A DNA stretch of 64,000 bases from positions 882,643 to 946,642 of the forward strand of contig JACAXG010000007.1 in assembly GCA_018881555.1 (NCBI GenBank). Reading direction: 5' to 3'. The first letter of the stretch is position 1, and every line of letters begins with the position of its first letter. A program made the position numbers and the translations under genes. This DNA comes from Amblyornis subalaris. Its lineage: Eukaryota; Chordata; Aves; Passeriformes; Ptilonorhynchidae. Below, one piece after another: positions 43,694-57,096 of the stretch. The notes under the pieces were generated by a model. The model searched no databases. It saw nothing but the letters and a program-made list of their open reading frames with translations, and was not told the origin of the DNA.

Positions 43694-46600
43694 GGTCAGG
43701 GTCCCCTCAGGAGGCGGCGGTGGCTGTGGCTGCTCACGCTCCCGGCCGGCCTCGTCCGGCAGCGTGTGCGGNGGGAAAGGAGGCAGGAGAAGGAGGAAGA
43801 CACAAGCTCTGCCCGGCGGGGAACAGAGCACCTGGAGAGGATGAACCCCTCACCACAAAACCACGGCCACCTCGCCGCCCGTCGGGAAGGCGGCGCGATG
43901 CGCAGGCCGGCAGCGGGAGCCGGGAAGTGCCGGGGAGGCGAGCAAGAGAGAGGGCTCCCCACAGCAGCTCTGCCCCCCTCCTCCTCCTCTGCCTGTCATC
44001 ATCCCCCGCTAGGACAGCATCGTCACGGAGGCAGNGAGGCCAGGGAGAGCGCACCCGCCTCCCGCAGCGGGCGCTCTGGAGAGGAGGGGAGGCTCCTNTC
44101 CCACCTCCGCCCCTTACGGCCCGGGGAGGGGGCGTGAGGGGGAGGCGCCTTGCCACAGGAGCGCTACAAAAGTCCCTCAGCCCCCNGCTTGCGGCAAATC
44201 CTTTTCCCGCCACACCGGGCATGAGGGGAGCCCTCAGGAGGTTCCCCGCAAAGCCCGTGCCGAGCCCTGAGGGAGCCGGGGCTGGTTGGCCGCGGTGACA
44301 AGGTGAGGGCTGCAGGCAGCAAGGGAGTTCCCGCCAAAGTGGCGAACAGCGCGGCCCAAACCCGCACAAAGNTCCGCAGTTACTTGGAGAAATATTCAGC
44401 CCCACGCTGGAAACAGTTGAAGTTGAGATTTTTCAGGTAAAAAAGAGGCACTTTTGACGGACTTACCGGGCGAGCCAAGGTTCCCCGAAGTGTTCCAGAT
44501 GTCTCTGCCTTAGGCTCGAGTACTTCAGTTCTGTGTGGTGCCAAGCTGAAAAACAGTGGGAGGATGCTGAGGCGCCCATGGCATGTAATCAGAAGTAATT
44601 ATGCTCTATAGATACCAGCCACAAAGATTCTTGCCGTACAGAGATGTATTACCTCTTTTATTATTATGAGATTTTGGGGTTTTTTTGGTGCATTATTTCA
44701 CAGGGAAAATTATGCTTTGATAAAAGTGCAACTCCATTAAAATTAAGGCAGAGCCTGTGTGTTCCTATATGCAGGGCATACAGAACAGTAGGTACATACA
44801 GGCTACATGTGTGAATTTATATATAATACAGCTATTGCTTTGTTTACATGCTGCTGAGATGCCATTTTTCTCTTGCTTTAAACTTTTTTGAAGCAGTATG
44901 TAGCTATTGGTATAAATTTGCNTGAACCTGCATTCAGGTGCTGCTGACATTGAAATTTATGCAAGTTTTCCAATTACTTCAGAGAAAGTGGACTTTCAAT
45001 CCACATATTACCACTTAGATGAAATTCTCAATTGCAAGTATCATCAAGTAGTCTCAGTATAAAATACTCGTTAGCTCACGCTGTTTTCAGTATTATCCAT
45101 GGTTTTGCCTTTGTTGTTTTCCACANATACAAAGTTTGTCCTCGTGAAGCACAGGAAAAGCCACCCAAGAGTTTCACAGAGATANTTTACTCAGCTACAG
45201 CTTTGAAGAAAGAACTGGGGTTTGTTTTTGTCAGTTTAATTAACTTGCATTGTGAACTGTTTAGGGAAGTGGGTTTTTATGTCTTTCATCACATGCAAAA
45301 GCCCTTTGAGCTTCAGTGGTATTACATANACAATAGAGCAAATTTTGCTCTCTAAGAAACTAATATATTGTGTAGGCACTGTAGCTCTGAAGTACTTGGG
45401 GTTATTAATTTTGGACAGTCTAGGTGTCTAACCTAATTATACATCTGTATCAGTGTTATACATTTTAGAGCACAGCCTTGCAGCAGTCTGTCTGCATCCA
45501 ACCTTGTATCCTTGCACGGGTCCTTTGACTTTGATACTGCCCATATTGTATTCCTTTAAAGAAAAAAGTCCACTGTTATTACAGGGGGCTACAGGAATGG
45601 ACTTTCAATTGTCTTGACTATTTCCCTTGAGAACAAAGCATAAAAGTACAGCTGAAAGTTGATGAGAAATGCTCTTGCCTCCTAAATGTATGCTCANAGC
45701 AAGGCTTTCACATATCAAGGTCCATTTTTTTTTTCCTCAAAAATAGGTAGAAAATTGTTTTAATATTAGCTCTTAGTTTTAATGAAGTCTCATTCTTGCT
45801 TTCTCCNTTGCACTTCCCATTGCTAATTTGAATTATGTGTTCTGTGGGCTGTGTTTTTCATAATTTGAGTGTTGTGTAGTAGAGATTGGTTTGCTGTTTC
45901 TGCAATGAAAGGTAATGTCCACTATCTGTTCTTTTATCCAGGTCCCTGATAATACTTGACCTGAAGTCATCCTTGCAGAAGCCTTCATGATACATCTCTC
46001 CATTTCAAGGGGTAAGATGATAACTCCCCAAGTAATCTTAATGCTGAAGGCCAAGGGTAATGTAAAAAGAATTTATTAAATCCTTTCGTCTTTCTCACCA
46101 TACTTTTACAAAGCCACCAAGCTGAAATACATGGTTCCTAATATGTGTTTAGACTAAGTATAATTTTCTGCTTTGTTTATTTCTATGAGATCCATGCTAC
46201 AAACAGCCAGGATGGCAACAAAAGAATCCATTACAAATCTTAAATGTACTTTGTATGGAANAGAAATATTCCATGTTTCTAATAGAATGTGTAGGGTAAT
46301 AATCTTGGTCACGGTAGAATGGTTTATAGAAAATTNACCACTCTTTGAAGTGTCAGGCCACTACCAGAACATATCATGGGAGAAGGGATATGAGAATCTG
46401 TGTATGGTTAAACTTCAGCCATCACTGCCTTACCCGACAGCAAGAATTTAAAAATCATGGCTGTGTCTTGGTGCAATGGTTGAGGCTCTAAAGTGCCCTA
46501 TTCAGACAAATAAAATGCATGAAGTTGCACTTTTGANACACCAGAACAAATGAGAACTCATGGCTCATGTTTTTGAAAACATTAATAATGTTGTTAGTGC

Positions 46601-47929
46601 CAATGTTCTAAATATTATGTTAAAATGTTAAAAGTGTTTCATGTTATCACAGTATCAGATGGATGTCAACATAGCCAAGTTGCAGAAAGCAAAGGAGAAA
46701 GNATGAGTAAATTGAAAATAGCAGGCAGAGCAATGCAGGCTGTTGATTCAATACCTTGTGCTGTTGATTCATCTGGTTAAAGGCTGCCAATCGAGTACAT
46801 TTTGTGAATGCTGACTTGAATTTGCAGGGTTTGGAAGTGATGTAATTTTAATCTAGAAAAATGCTTCCTGGAAGTTGCTTAGACAGGAGTGAAATAATGA
46901 AAGGAATACTACTCTAAGGACAGAGACTGAACAGAAAAGCCCCAGAGATTTACAGCAAACAGGGAATTATAACAGGTGTGTTATTATATTACTAAAGGTG
47001 CTAGATTATTCATCATTTTCTTTTAGAACATGGATTTCATGCCATAACTATTTCATGTTTGATTTGGAATAGCGAAATAGAAGTGCAAAATACAATCCCT
47101 CGTTCTTTTCACTAGAATGACTTGATCAAGACAGTGTGGAATTGGAGCGAGACAGGGTTTTGTTTATATGGATCAATTACACTCTGGCAGAATTTTTTTG
47201 TGCTTCTCAGAATTATGAGAANGATACAATTCAGATTTTAAAATTTCCATTGGCAGTATTCTTCAACTGGAATGAAGTTGAAAAACTTTTTATCGTAAAA
47301 AAAAAAAGCTTTTCTAAATTGAAACCAAGTGTCTCTTAAGAACCCACAGCAATACATTTCGTGGAAATATTGTCAAAAGCATGTTCTGCATTTCTCTCTC
47401 TCTGTCAGCTTCTTTAGGCTAAATGAATGAAGTAAAGATCTGAAATATGAAAACAGATAGCACAGCTAGCATTCATTATAATAAAACATCAGGAAATACA
47501 TTCAGATTCTTAGACTAAACTACCACAGCAGTAAGACCTTGCAGATGTATGAGGCACCGAAATGAGTAGATATTACTTAGCACTTAAGTAAGACTGGGAA
47601 AAGTGANGGGGGAAAAGATCAGTTAGTGAATTATGCCCTGGGGTTATCCCTTACCAGAATTTCTCTGAGAGGTACATTAACAGTGTTAATTTGAAAATAA
47701 ATCTAACCTGTTTGTTGAAAATTGGTTTGTTGACACTAAGACCTCCTCGTTGAAACCAGGTGATTTAGATTTAAGAATCAGCAAGGTCCAAGAAACTCTT
47801 AGTAANAATTCCCCTTGTAGAACAACTTTGTATATTGTATGCCAGATGATTATTTTTCTGCTTTATAAAAAAAAAAGAGAGAGTACCTTCTGTCAAGAGA
47901 CAAAACTGGTTTTTATTTGCTTGAAGTGA

Positions 47930-48020
47930 CAGATGAGGAGAAGCAAAAAGACACTCATGGTAATGCTGGAAATAGAATCCAGGTCGTGCAGTACATTGAA
48001 CCCTTGTCTAACGTGTGTGT
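47930..48020 (+). mobile_element. Possible MIR relic
   Basis: ATGCTGGAAATAGAATCCAG, then GTCGTGCAGT and CCTTGTCTAAC, resembles the MIR/CORE-SINE segment 'gctgggaatagaacccaggtc...'. Only one good block is seen, so the call is tentative. Confidence 0.42.
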
Positions 48021-51000
48021 ACTACTTTCACAAAAATTGGGAAGTTGGTGGGAATAGCAACAGTGTAATGAAAGCAAAATTGGCCTTCTTTGCCTCATAC
48101 TGGGAATTTGCCTACTTGCCAAGAACCCAGTGTTTTCAAGGACATTTAGCTCCTACATCAAGGACTTCTATGAAAGTCTAAACAGGTTAAATCAGCATGG
48201 AGAAAAAAGNAGGAGTGATGTGATGTCACTGATCTGTAAGCAGATCTCAGCCTCAGAACTAATATTATGGTTTAGGGCTTTTACATGAGATGAAAAGACA
48301 CATTCCTGAGACTTGAGCCTGTAATTTCAGGCACCCTGTGCAGCCATTCAGGCCCATGAGAAGTGAGTGGGTATAAAATGCTGTCAAATCACCTACTGCA
48401 AACCAGGCCCTCAGAGCTGTGTGCTGCAGTGGTACTATGTGGTCTACTTTGTAATAATAGAAGGCTACTGAAGTGCCATTAGGAACCATTAGATAGACAC
48501 CTAGCTACATTTTCAAAGATGAAATGGACAAATACTCTGTCATTTTTGGCATTAACTAGCAACTATATGTACATTTACATATTTGCGCCTATTAGCTCTT
48601 TTCTTCCTAAGGCAAGCCAGGTATGTCTTTAGACAAATCCAATCCACTTNTGAATAAATCCACAGGATCCTGAGACCATGCCAATTAAGTTTTATTCCTC
48701 TCTTTTCAGTCATACTAGTGGAAATTAGAGGTTAGGAGAAGTGTCACTAGGAAAGGGACTGCAGAATCAATTCCCTTATCTCTACATTGCCTTGGGGACT
48801 GTAGGTAGCTTATAACCTCTAAAAAGTTTACTTTCCTAAGATTTGCTTATCATTTGTATATAAGGCTGGATTTGCTTCCTAAAATTGGTTTCCCTGTCCC
48901 TGTGTCAGCCAATACTCTTTGAAAATGTAAACATGAACCTTAGCCTATTGCTGGGTGCTGGGAACCATGTGATAAGTAAATTTATTGTCATAAGACAACA
49001 TCTTTAACAAATAACTTTTCATTTTGACAGTGATTCAAATATGGGTGGGTGAAGGCAATATGCCCTCCTGTCCCCTTGCTGGTTGATAGCAAAAATTATT
49101 GCATGGATATTTCCAGTGTTTCAGCTAATGAGACTGAGAGTTGCAATGGATGTATAGAGTGCAGAATAGCTCNTATTTTAGAAAGTTATCAATGATTTCC
49201 ATCCTGTGCAAGTAATTAAGTCTGAGTATTTTTGGACACAGTTTGATCTTTCTCTAATTGGGGGATTTGAGTCACTGTGGGGATCAGAATAGGGGAAGCA
49301 GGACATAATAAAAATAATAGCAAGAGGCAAAATGGTCAAGTGATGGATTAAAACACTTCAGTGTGATTTTTAAACTCAGAAAGAAGTGGATTTTTCACGC
49401 TGTTTTGTGAATTGTAATATATTTTAATTTGTAGCCACATCCTTACTTGTGACACCTTAGCAGAAAGAAATTTAAACAGCAGCTTACTGGTATAAAAGGC
49501 AAATCTGAGTGACAAGCATGGCTCCCTGAGGAGGAAAAAATCCTTCATCTGGGTTTGCACCATTCCAAGCTGCCTTGTCCAGGGTGTCTGGCAGTTTTGA
49601 CTGAAAGATTGCCTGATTCTGTCATAGTTCAGAGCCTACTTTCCTTAAATCCCATCAGAACCCTTGGATAAATACCATCTGGTACTAACTACTTGCCATA
49701 CCTCAGAGCATTAAATTCCTCTGGTGGGAAGAGGAGTAAATACCACAGTNCACTGTGTTGATTGAAATTGTAATCTCTCCTTCCATGGGCTGCTGTGGAA
49801 TAGGTGATAACAGCACCAGAGGTGCTCACTGTTTGAGTGACAGCAACTCAGTGGGTCAACCCAAGCCCCTGCTTTCTCTCCTGCATTGGAGGAATGGCCA
49901 GCTACAAGGGGAGGAGATCAGAAGAAGATNCTGCTAAGCAGTGAGTGGGAGCGCACCCTCCTGTGCAGCTCCAGAGTCATTTGGGGCCGGGTGAAAACAT
50001 AGCTCAGTATCTGGTACAGCAACAATCATCTTTCCCTCTCTACCAAATAATTGTTACCCTTGAAATGCTGTTCAGTGCAGAGTGAAGTGCCGAGCACTCT
50101 CAATATCACGATTCCCAGGTGACCAGGAGATGATATTGGCAACTGGTGGGTTAGTCTTAAGCCTCTTGGTAATAAACTTCTTATGAAGAGGCCACATATT
50201 CCGTCTGAAATAAGATGCAGAGACATTGATTAGGAATTAATCAGAATTCAGATATCAGAGGCACAATGAATCCTGATACTGTGATTAAAGCAGCCAGAGG
50301 TGCCAACACCCTATGTTTAACTTATGTTCAGGTGTTCTATAAGATTGGGGATCCCATATTCTGTGTTANGAAATGAAAAAAAAAATCTTACCTNTACTTC
50401 TGTTACAGTTTTCCTGCCTTGTAGGTAAGAAAAGCCACTTTTCAGAAAAAGGAGCGAGGAAATGCCAAAGTTTTTAGCAATTGAGAGGTTCTCAATAACA
50501 AAAAGAAAAGAAAACCCTAAACAAACAGGGTATTTCCGTGAAAGAGACTATTTCTGTTACACTTGCTGGTAACAATCTTCAAAGCAACTGACAGGGAAGA
50601 TGAGAGAGTGTGGGAAAAGGGAGATATGACATTACTTATAAATTATTCCCTGCACCAATTTAGAATATACTGATGATACAATATCTNTTACCGTGAAAAT
50701 TAGANTAACTCTACTGTTGTCAATAACAAGTAGATGTCCCATNGAATTAATGTGTGATTGGGAAAGGAAGATGTTTGTAGAGGTGAAAAAAAGGATGAAG
50801 AACCTCACCACTCAAGTCTTTCACCAGTCCCTGTGGTACCCCAGCATNTGTGACCAGGTGCTGACACAGAGGTATGGATATCACATTTCCCACTTCACTT
50901 TCCAAACCAAGGAAAGCAAAAAAACCTTTTAAGGATTTTGTCCCTTTTTTTGATGAGTTCAGGTCAATTCCATCAATCACNTTGCAATCACTTTCAGTGA

Positions 51001-53799
51001 AGTTCGAGATTCATATTTGGCTTTTAATAGAAACAACAACCTATGAAAAACTGGGAGAAATTTTCCTAGGGATTCAGAACAGAGCCAAGTCCATCTGGAC
51101 TGGTACCTCAGACAAATTAAGGAGAAGNGGTAAATCTCAGGAGACCCTCACAGATTGCATTAATTTTTAAAACACCCATGTCCTGGTTTTTAGGAGTAAA
51201 CTGCAACTACAGCTCCCATTAAAACTCAGAGGATGAGACCAGAGGTGCTTATTCAGCAGAAGAGCAGTAGAAGGCAAAGTATTTTGTGCTAACATGACAG
51301 ACAGACACAAGGAAATGTCTTTCATGCAGAAAGCATTTATATGCCTATAATAGAGATATTTCCACATCCTTCAATATTTTTCGTTACATTACCACAGCTG
51401 CTGTGTGGAAACTGCCTGCAACAATGGAGGCTTTGTCTAGGAATCCCANCCCCTCAGCTTCCAGGTTTGGCTAACAGGGATTTCATACCAACAGAGAGCT
51501 CAAAGGAAATTCACNTGAATAACCAGAGGTAGAGTAAGCCCTGAAAAATTGAAATACTGAGCATCAAAATTAGTCCATAAGGGAAAAGTGATACAAATGN
51601 TTTCCTTATCAGATGAAACAGCTGTTGACAGAAATATGTGCCTGGCAAATCAGAGATTTTGGAAGGTAGGGAATCTGCACATTGTGGACTTTGATGTGGG
51701 GATAGAATTCATTTGAAGAGATCCAACAGTTATTCAAGGGCTTGTTAAAATCAGATGTGTAAATATACATTAAGTATACATCCTGTGTGTAAAACCAGTA
51801 TATTAGGAGACTTACAGAAGCATTTTGAAAAAATTGCATCATGGCCAAAATTGGGTTCTCAAATTAATAAAATCCCTATTATATATATGTAATAAACAAA
51901 AAATAACTAACTTGCAGTATTAGATTAAAAAAAAACAACTTCAAGAGCCTCACACACTTAAACTTTCTAACATTTACATTTGCATTGTAAAAATGTGAGG
52001 GTGGAAATTGTGAACACGAGCAAGGTTCTGAAAAGGCCAACAGTGGTACACTGACTTGTCCCAAAACCAGTGAGATACATAGGAAAAGATTAAAAGTATT
52101 TTGGGGAGGAGGCAAGAGTTTGTTTCAGCTCTCTTCAGAGGTGACATTGCCACAGAAAGGGGATGGATACTGAGAGGGAATGAAAGGAAGGAAGCATGAG
52201 TGCATTGGCATTTTTGCTCTTTTCTCCTTGTGACATTCCCACAATTAACACAGCTCATTACATCCTGAAGGGACTGCTAGACACTGTCCTGAACTGTCTC
52301 CCTGTAGTCCTATTAGATTAGATATGCTGAGCCAATTAAATAATCAGCATCCAGTTTTGTGGGAACCACGAATAAAACCCAGATAAACGGCACAAGGATG
52401 CCCTTGACTTGCAGGAACTGAAAGATCCACGTCACAAACTGAGATGTTAAACCTGACTGTACATCCCATGAAGAAAAATAAGCAGGAAATTTTGTGTACC
52501 AAGGCACATAAAGCTTGTTGGTGCCCATATGAGTTCTTTACCTATATTCCTTTACTTTGCCGATCTTTCCTCTTTTCCCTCTGCCATCCCCATGCAATGG
52601 AGCAACAACTACCAGCAGTTCTTACTAAGGCATTTGGAGCCAGTTCAGCAGCAAAGCCCTTGCAGAGAATTGCATGGATTCTCTATGAAACTGGGAAAGG
52701 AAATGACAAGAGAAAAGTTACCTGGGCATTTTGGATCAATCCCTGCTGCATTTNAGATATTTTTTACTGGACTCCAGCCAGATTTGTGTTTGTTTTCTTC
52801 TACCCCCTCAGTCCCTCTGTGTTCTATATAAATGTTTTCTTCCATTTGTCTCCTCTACTTTTTCTCCCCCTTGTATTTCATTCTTCTATTTATTTGCTCC
52901 CATGATCCCTTAGAGCTATTGGATCCCTCAGATACACTCTGCCACACAGTGCAGGAAAAAAAAACCCCTCTAATCAAATTAGCCTAGATAAGAAAAGAAA
53001 AATCTGCTTTTTATAATATCCACTGCTTGTCTCTTTTCATGTACTTATTTTGACAGATTTTTCCTTCTGATTTTTATAGAGATCCTGTTTCAGAGGCCTC
53101 TTTCCCCTGTTGCAGGGCCTTAAAGCACAACAGCACAGAACACACAAAAAAATCCTAGGCTATAAATATAAAATGTACCAGTNACTACAGTGCTGCTTCT
53201 GCTCTTATTTTCCAGTTCTCTCCTACTGCTCTGCCTTTTGATACCTGTGCATTGCCCAGAATATTGGACGCTCTTGATGCAGGAGGGTGGGCCTAACCAA
53301 CAAATTTGAGATGGTTTGACAAACATCTCAGGAAATAAAACATGTGCAGCAACAGAATATGATTCAAATGAAGGAAATTCAGTGGAGCTGTCCTGCAAGG
53401 CTCTGCTCAGTGCATCCTGTTTGTTTAATAGAAANGTCCTCTGATGTCTATTTGAAATCAGAAGTGATTTTTTAATANTGGCACAAAATTGTGGAGATTT
53501 GTGAATACTATTGATTTATTCAGCTGCTGAATTGAAGTAGAAATGGGAGATGTAATGAGAATGAATGTGAGGAGCATTGTGCACAAAAACAATTGACAGT
53601 TCAAGAGAAACAGACCCAACCAGAGCATAAACACAGCCTTAAATGTTATTAAAATATTAAAATGGTACATTGGGTCATTNGTGCCATTTGATTACTTTAA
53701 CATTTGTAACTACATGGGGCAAGGACTTGACATGAAGAATGGAGTGGCTTTTGCACAATGGACTATTCCAACTGAAAAACTGGCCAAGTGCATGACGGA

Positions 53800-53908
53800 C
53801 AATTTGCCTTCCTTTGAAGCATCTCGCATTTGCCAAGCAGAGGGGAGNATGTTGGACTTGATGGATCATTGGCTNAATGGAGCATGGCAGATCCTATGTT
53901 TCTATTAA
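53800..53908 (+). mobile_element. Old LINE-like 3' tail (amniote, CR1/L2 type)
   Basis: The + strand has CTTCCTTTGAAGCATCTCGC, ATTTGCCAAGCAGAGG, TGTTGGACTTGATGGATCAT and GAGCATGGCAGATCCTATGT. These blocks are in the order of a LINE tail common in turtles and crocodilians ('cctctgaagcatc...ggactagatggacc...cagtatggc...cttatgtt'). The family name is from memory and not certain. The copy is strongly diverged. Confidence 0.55.
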
Positions 53909-56900
53909 AACTGACTGGCAGAGGGCATTGTTCCAGACACAAATTTGGGATTGAAAGTAGATGTATATATTCTTCACAGCCTCTCCTCTATTAAAAAATT
54001 ACATGATTTCTGTTAAAACTTACATAGCTTGATTTTTTTGGTGCATCACTCTAATTTACATATTTATTTATGAGACACATGATTTAATATTATAATAATG
54101 TAAGGTGTTAAAATTTGTGTAGCTGAGAAGTGTGGTGGTCTTGTGGCAGAAATACTTCTAGTTAAAATGAAGGGAATAGTCTTGGGAAACCAGAGATATG
54201 ATTCAGTGATGGCTCCCTTTTTAACCTTTCAGCCAGAATAATGCAACAAACCTACTTAGGCCACAGCCATAAAGCCTCTTATCAGAATTAACCCAGAATT
54301 AAGAAATAAAAAACCCAAACCATTTAAATCTTTTTACAGGCAAAGGCAGGGCTGGAATGGATAAGTATCTCAGAATTACATCATCTGCTTTTCTTTGTGG
54401 CAGGTCCACACCCTCAGAAGAAGGGCAAGGCAGGGCATCTGGTATGGTTGCCTGGCTGCCTATTAGTGCTACAAAACCCTCTCCCTAAATTTAAAGGGAC
54501 TTGTCTTGAAAGTAATTAGGTGTTTTACCTGCTTCTGTCTTGTCCTTTGTTAGAAAGCTATTGTAGAACCTTTCTTCTTTGTCCAAATAACTCATTTTCC
54601 ATGACTGGTCCCCTGCTGAACACCATTGTGGAAAGGTCCCAAAAAAGGTAGTATAAAAACTACCTTGGTTTTCTATTCAAAGCTTGTAGGGTTCAGCTTC
54701 TTCCGTCCTGGTAATCCCAACTCATCCAAGGAGCTTCACTTGTGAGGAGTGATGTGAACATGACAAGTGGGCACTGCTTAGCAAGGCCCATGAGCAACGT
54801 GCCAAAAGGAGACCTGAGTATACTTGAATTTCGTGCTTCTTAAGAGTGTTTTCATTGTAGACCTCTCAGCACTGTGCAAGTACTCGCTGGGGAATGGTCA
54901 TGTTGCCATATGAACAGATGTTTAATGCTTGCAGAGTGCTTCATTTTTTCAAAGAGCTTAAAGAACATAAATAATTGCTCCAGTGTACCCACTACTCAAA
55001 ATGTTGAGCGAAATCTAAGTTCATAACACGTTTAGAGCCAGGTCATCTGCCTGCAGCTCAGAAAAGGCTTGAAAGGGCTTTCAAAAGCAGTCATAGCTGG
55101 CAGCTGTAAAAAGATGATGATAATTTCCTCCCTTTACAGCAGCCAGAGAAGACACTGAATTGGCATAAGCTGTCACAAATAACAACTTCCTTGTCACAGG
55201 ACAGGCAAGATTTTGTGAGAGCTGGAAAATGATGAGCCGAGTAGTAGTTTTTCACACTGATGACAGCTTGGGCACAAACTGAAGTCATTTCTGAGAACTC
55301 TTGAAAGTGGAGGTAACAGAGAAGATTGTGGGTAATAAGCCAAGACAGTTACATGAAGAGGTTGCTTCTCAAGTTGCCTGATCTGACGATTCCTGCTGCT
55401 TTCTTAATGTGTTTCTTTGGAGCACTGTGGTAAACAGTTAAGTCCCTTGATGCTGCAGATGCCTACAAATGCCTCCTGGCTTCCAAAACACAGTAAAACC
55501 TAAGTTTTACTACATCTTTCAGGTTGAAGGGATTTATGAGAAGCTTGCCCTCATCTGTGCAGCCCTGTGCAGCCAGGGAATATGAGGTCTCAAGGGCTTT
55601 CCTTTTTATTAGAACAAACCCATTAGTTTTATGAGCTTTTAAGTAAAGCATTGGCAGAAAGCAAAAAATAGTAGTTGATATAAAAGATGCATACCTCTTT
55701 ATCTGTGCATGAGAAATTAAATAATTTTCATTAATTTTAAGGGATAAAAAAGAACTTTGACATACATCTAAAATCAGGACAGGCTGGGGATAAGGCAAAT
55801 AAAACATTCTGTGTGAGAGCTGCTCTCAACCAACCAAAATGTTCATTTCTCATTCACTCGGTCACAGCTCAGGCAAATATATTTGGGTCATTGCCCAGCT
55901 CCTTTGCCCTGAATTTGGATTGGCCATCTTGCTGCTGTATTAGCAGTCACTGTGCTCTACTCCAGAGAATGCTTCTGGGAATACATTTTTGTGTTGTGAT
56001 TGCAATAACAGTAAATACAACTGGTCTTTCAGATTATGAAATACTGAATATGTGCAGGTCACTCCACTTAGTCTGGCTGCNCTTTAAGTGCATTTCCTCT
56101 CCTGCCTTTTTAGACAGCAAGGTCAATAGGTTGGCCAAATGTAATGAGAGTTTCTTACTCCAGTTGTGGAAAATGTGTATTAATATACATCCATTACTAG
56201 TGTTCAGAACAACTTATAATTATGCATTGAGCTTTCTTACCTAGAAGACCATTCAATGAGCAATTTAAGGTAATAATATATTATGGTGGGGGTTGATTAT
56301 AGGATNCAACATTTAAATGAAAATCTACTTTGTTACAACGGAGGTTTATGAAACCACAGATATGTAGGACTGAGTGTAATCTCGGTCATCAGTTCCATTC
56401 TCTGGGATCAAGTGTAATAACTCACACAGATATTTGTATAGCTTGTTCTTAGGCATGCCCAGCAATGCAGATTCCACAAATTCTGTAAATTATCTTTTTA
56501 TTGCTAAAATCTACTTAAAAAGTTATTCAGCATTTTTAAAATTATTTTTCTCTTGCCATGAAAAAGTAGGTTTAATTTACAAAATGAACACACTGTAATT
56601 TGTTCTCCTGGTGCACTCGGGGCCCTGACAACTTATTTCCCTACTCTTCCCTTTATTATTTTAATTTTTAATTTCATTGTGCAATGCGTAGATCAAAAAT
56701 GGATTTTTTGACTGAAACCATTTTAACCTAATTTGACCTATTCTGAGTGCAGCCATGGCACCTTAATATCACAGCCTTCTGAAATCATAGGTTTCAAGGA
56801 CAGTTTCCCTACAAAGAGCTCACACTGGGAGTGCTTTATCCACTTATTTCCATAGGATGGTTATATTCACACTGGATGGACTATTACATTTCTATTACCC

Positions 56901-56948
56901 CAGGTACAGTGGTACAGGTTCTACACGTAAAAAAGTATTTTTCAGATA

Positions 56949-57096
56949 ATCATAGAATGGTTTGGTTTGGAAGNGACCTTAAAGATTGTCTAGTTCCAAC
57001 CTCCCTGTCACGGGCGGGGACACCTTCCACTAGACCAGNTTGCTCCAAGCCCTGTCCAACCTGGCCTTGAACACTTCCAGGGATGGGGCATCCATT
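56949..57096 (-). mobile_element. CR1 LINE 3' fragment
   Basis: The + strand is the complement of a CR1 tail: TCATAGAATGGTTTGGTTTG, ACCTTAAAGATTGTCTAG, CACCTTCCACTAGACCAG and CTGGCCTTGAACACTTCCAG. About 148 bp, 5'-truncated, same subfamily type as the copy at 7737-8038. Confidence 0.95.

Noticed and set aside
43694..43831. In-frame N-terminal extension of TRPC3 upstream of the ATG
   Set aside because: The frame stays open but begins with GTG. The ATG at 43691-43693 has a good context and matches the known long-form start.
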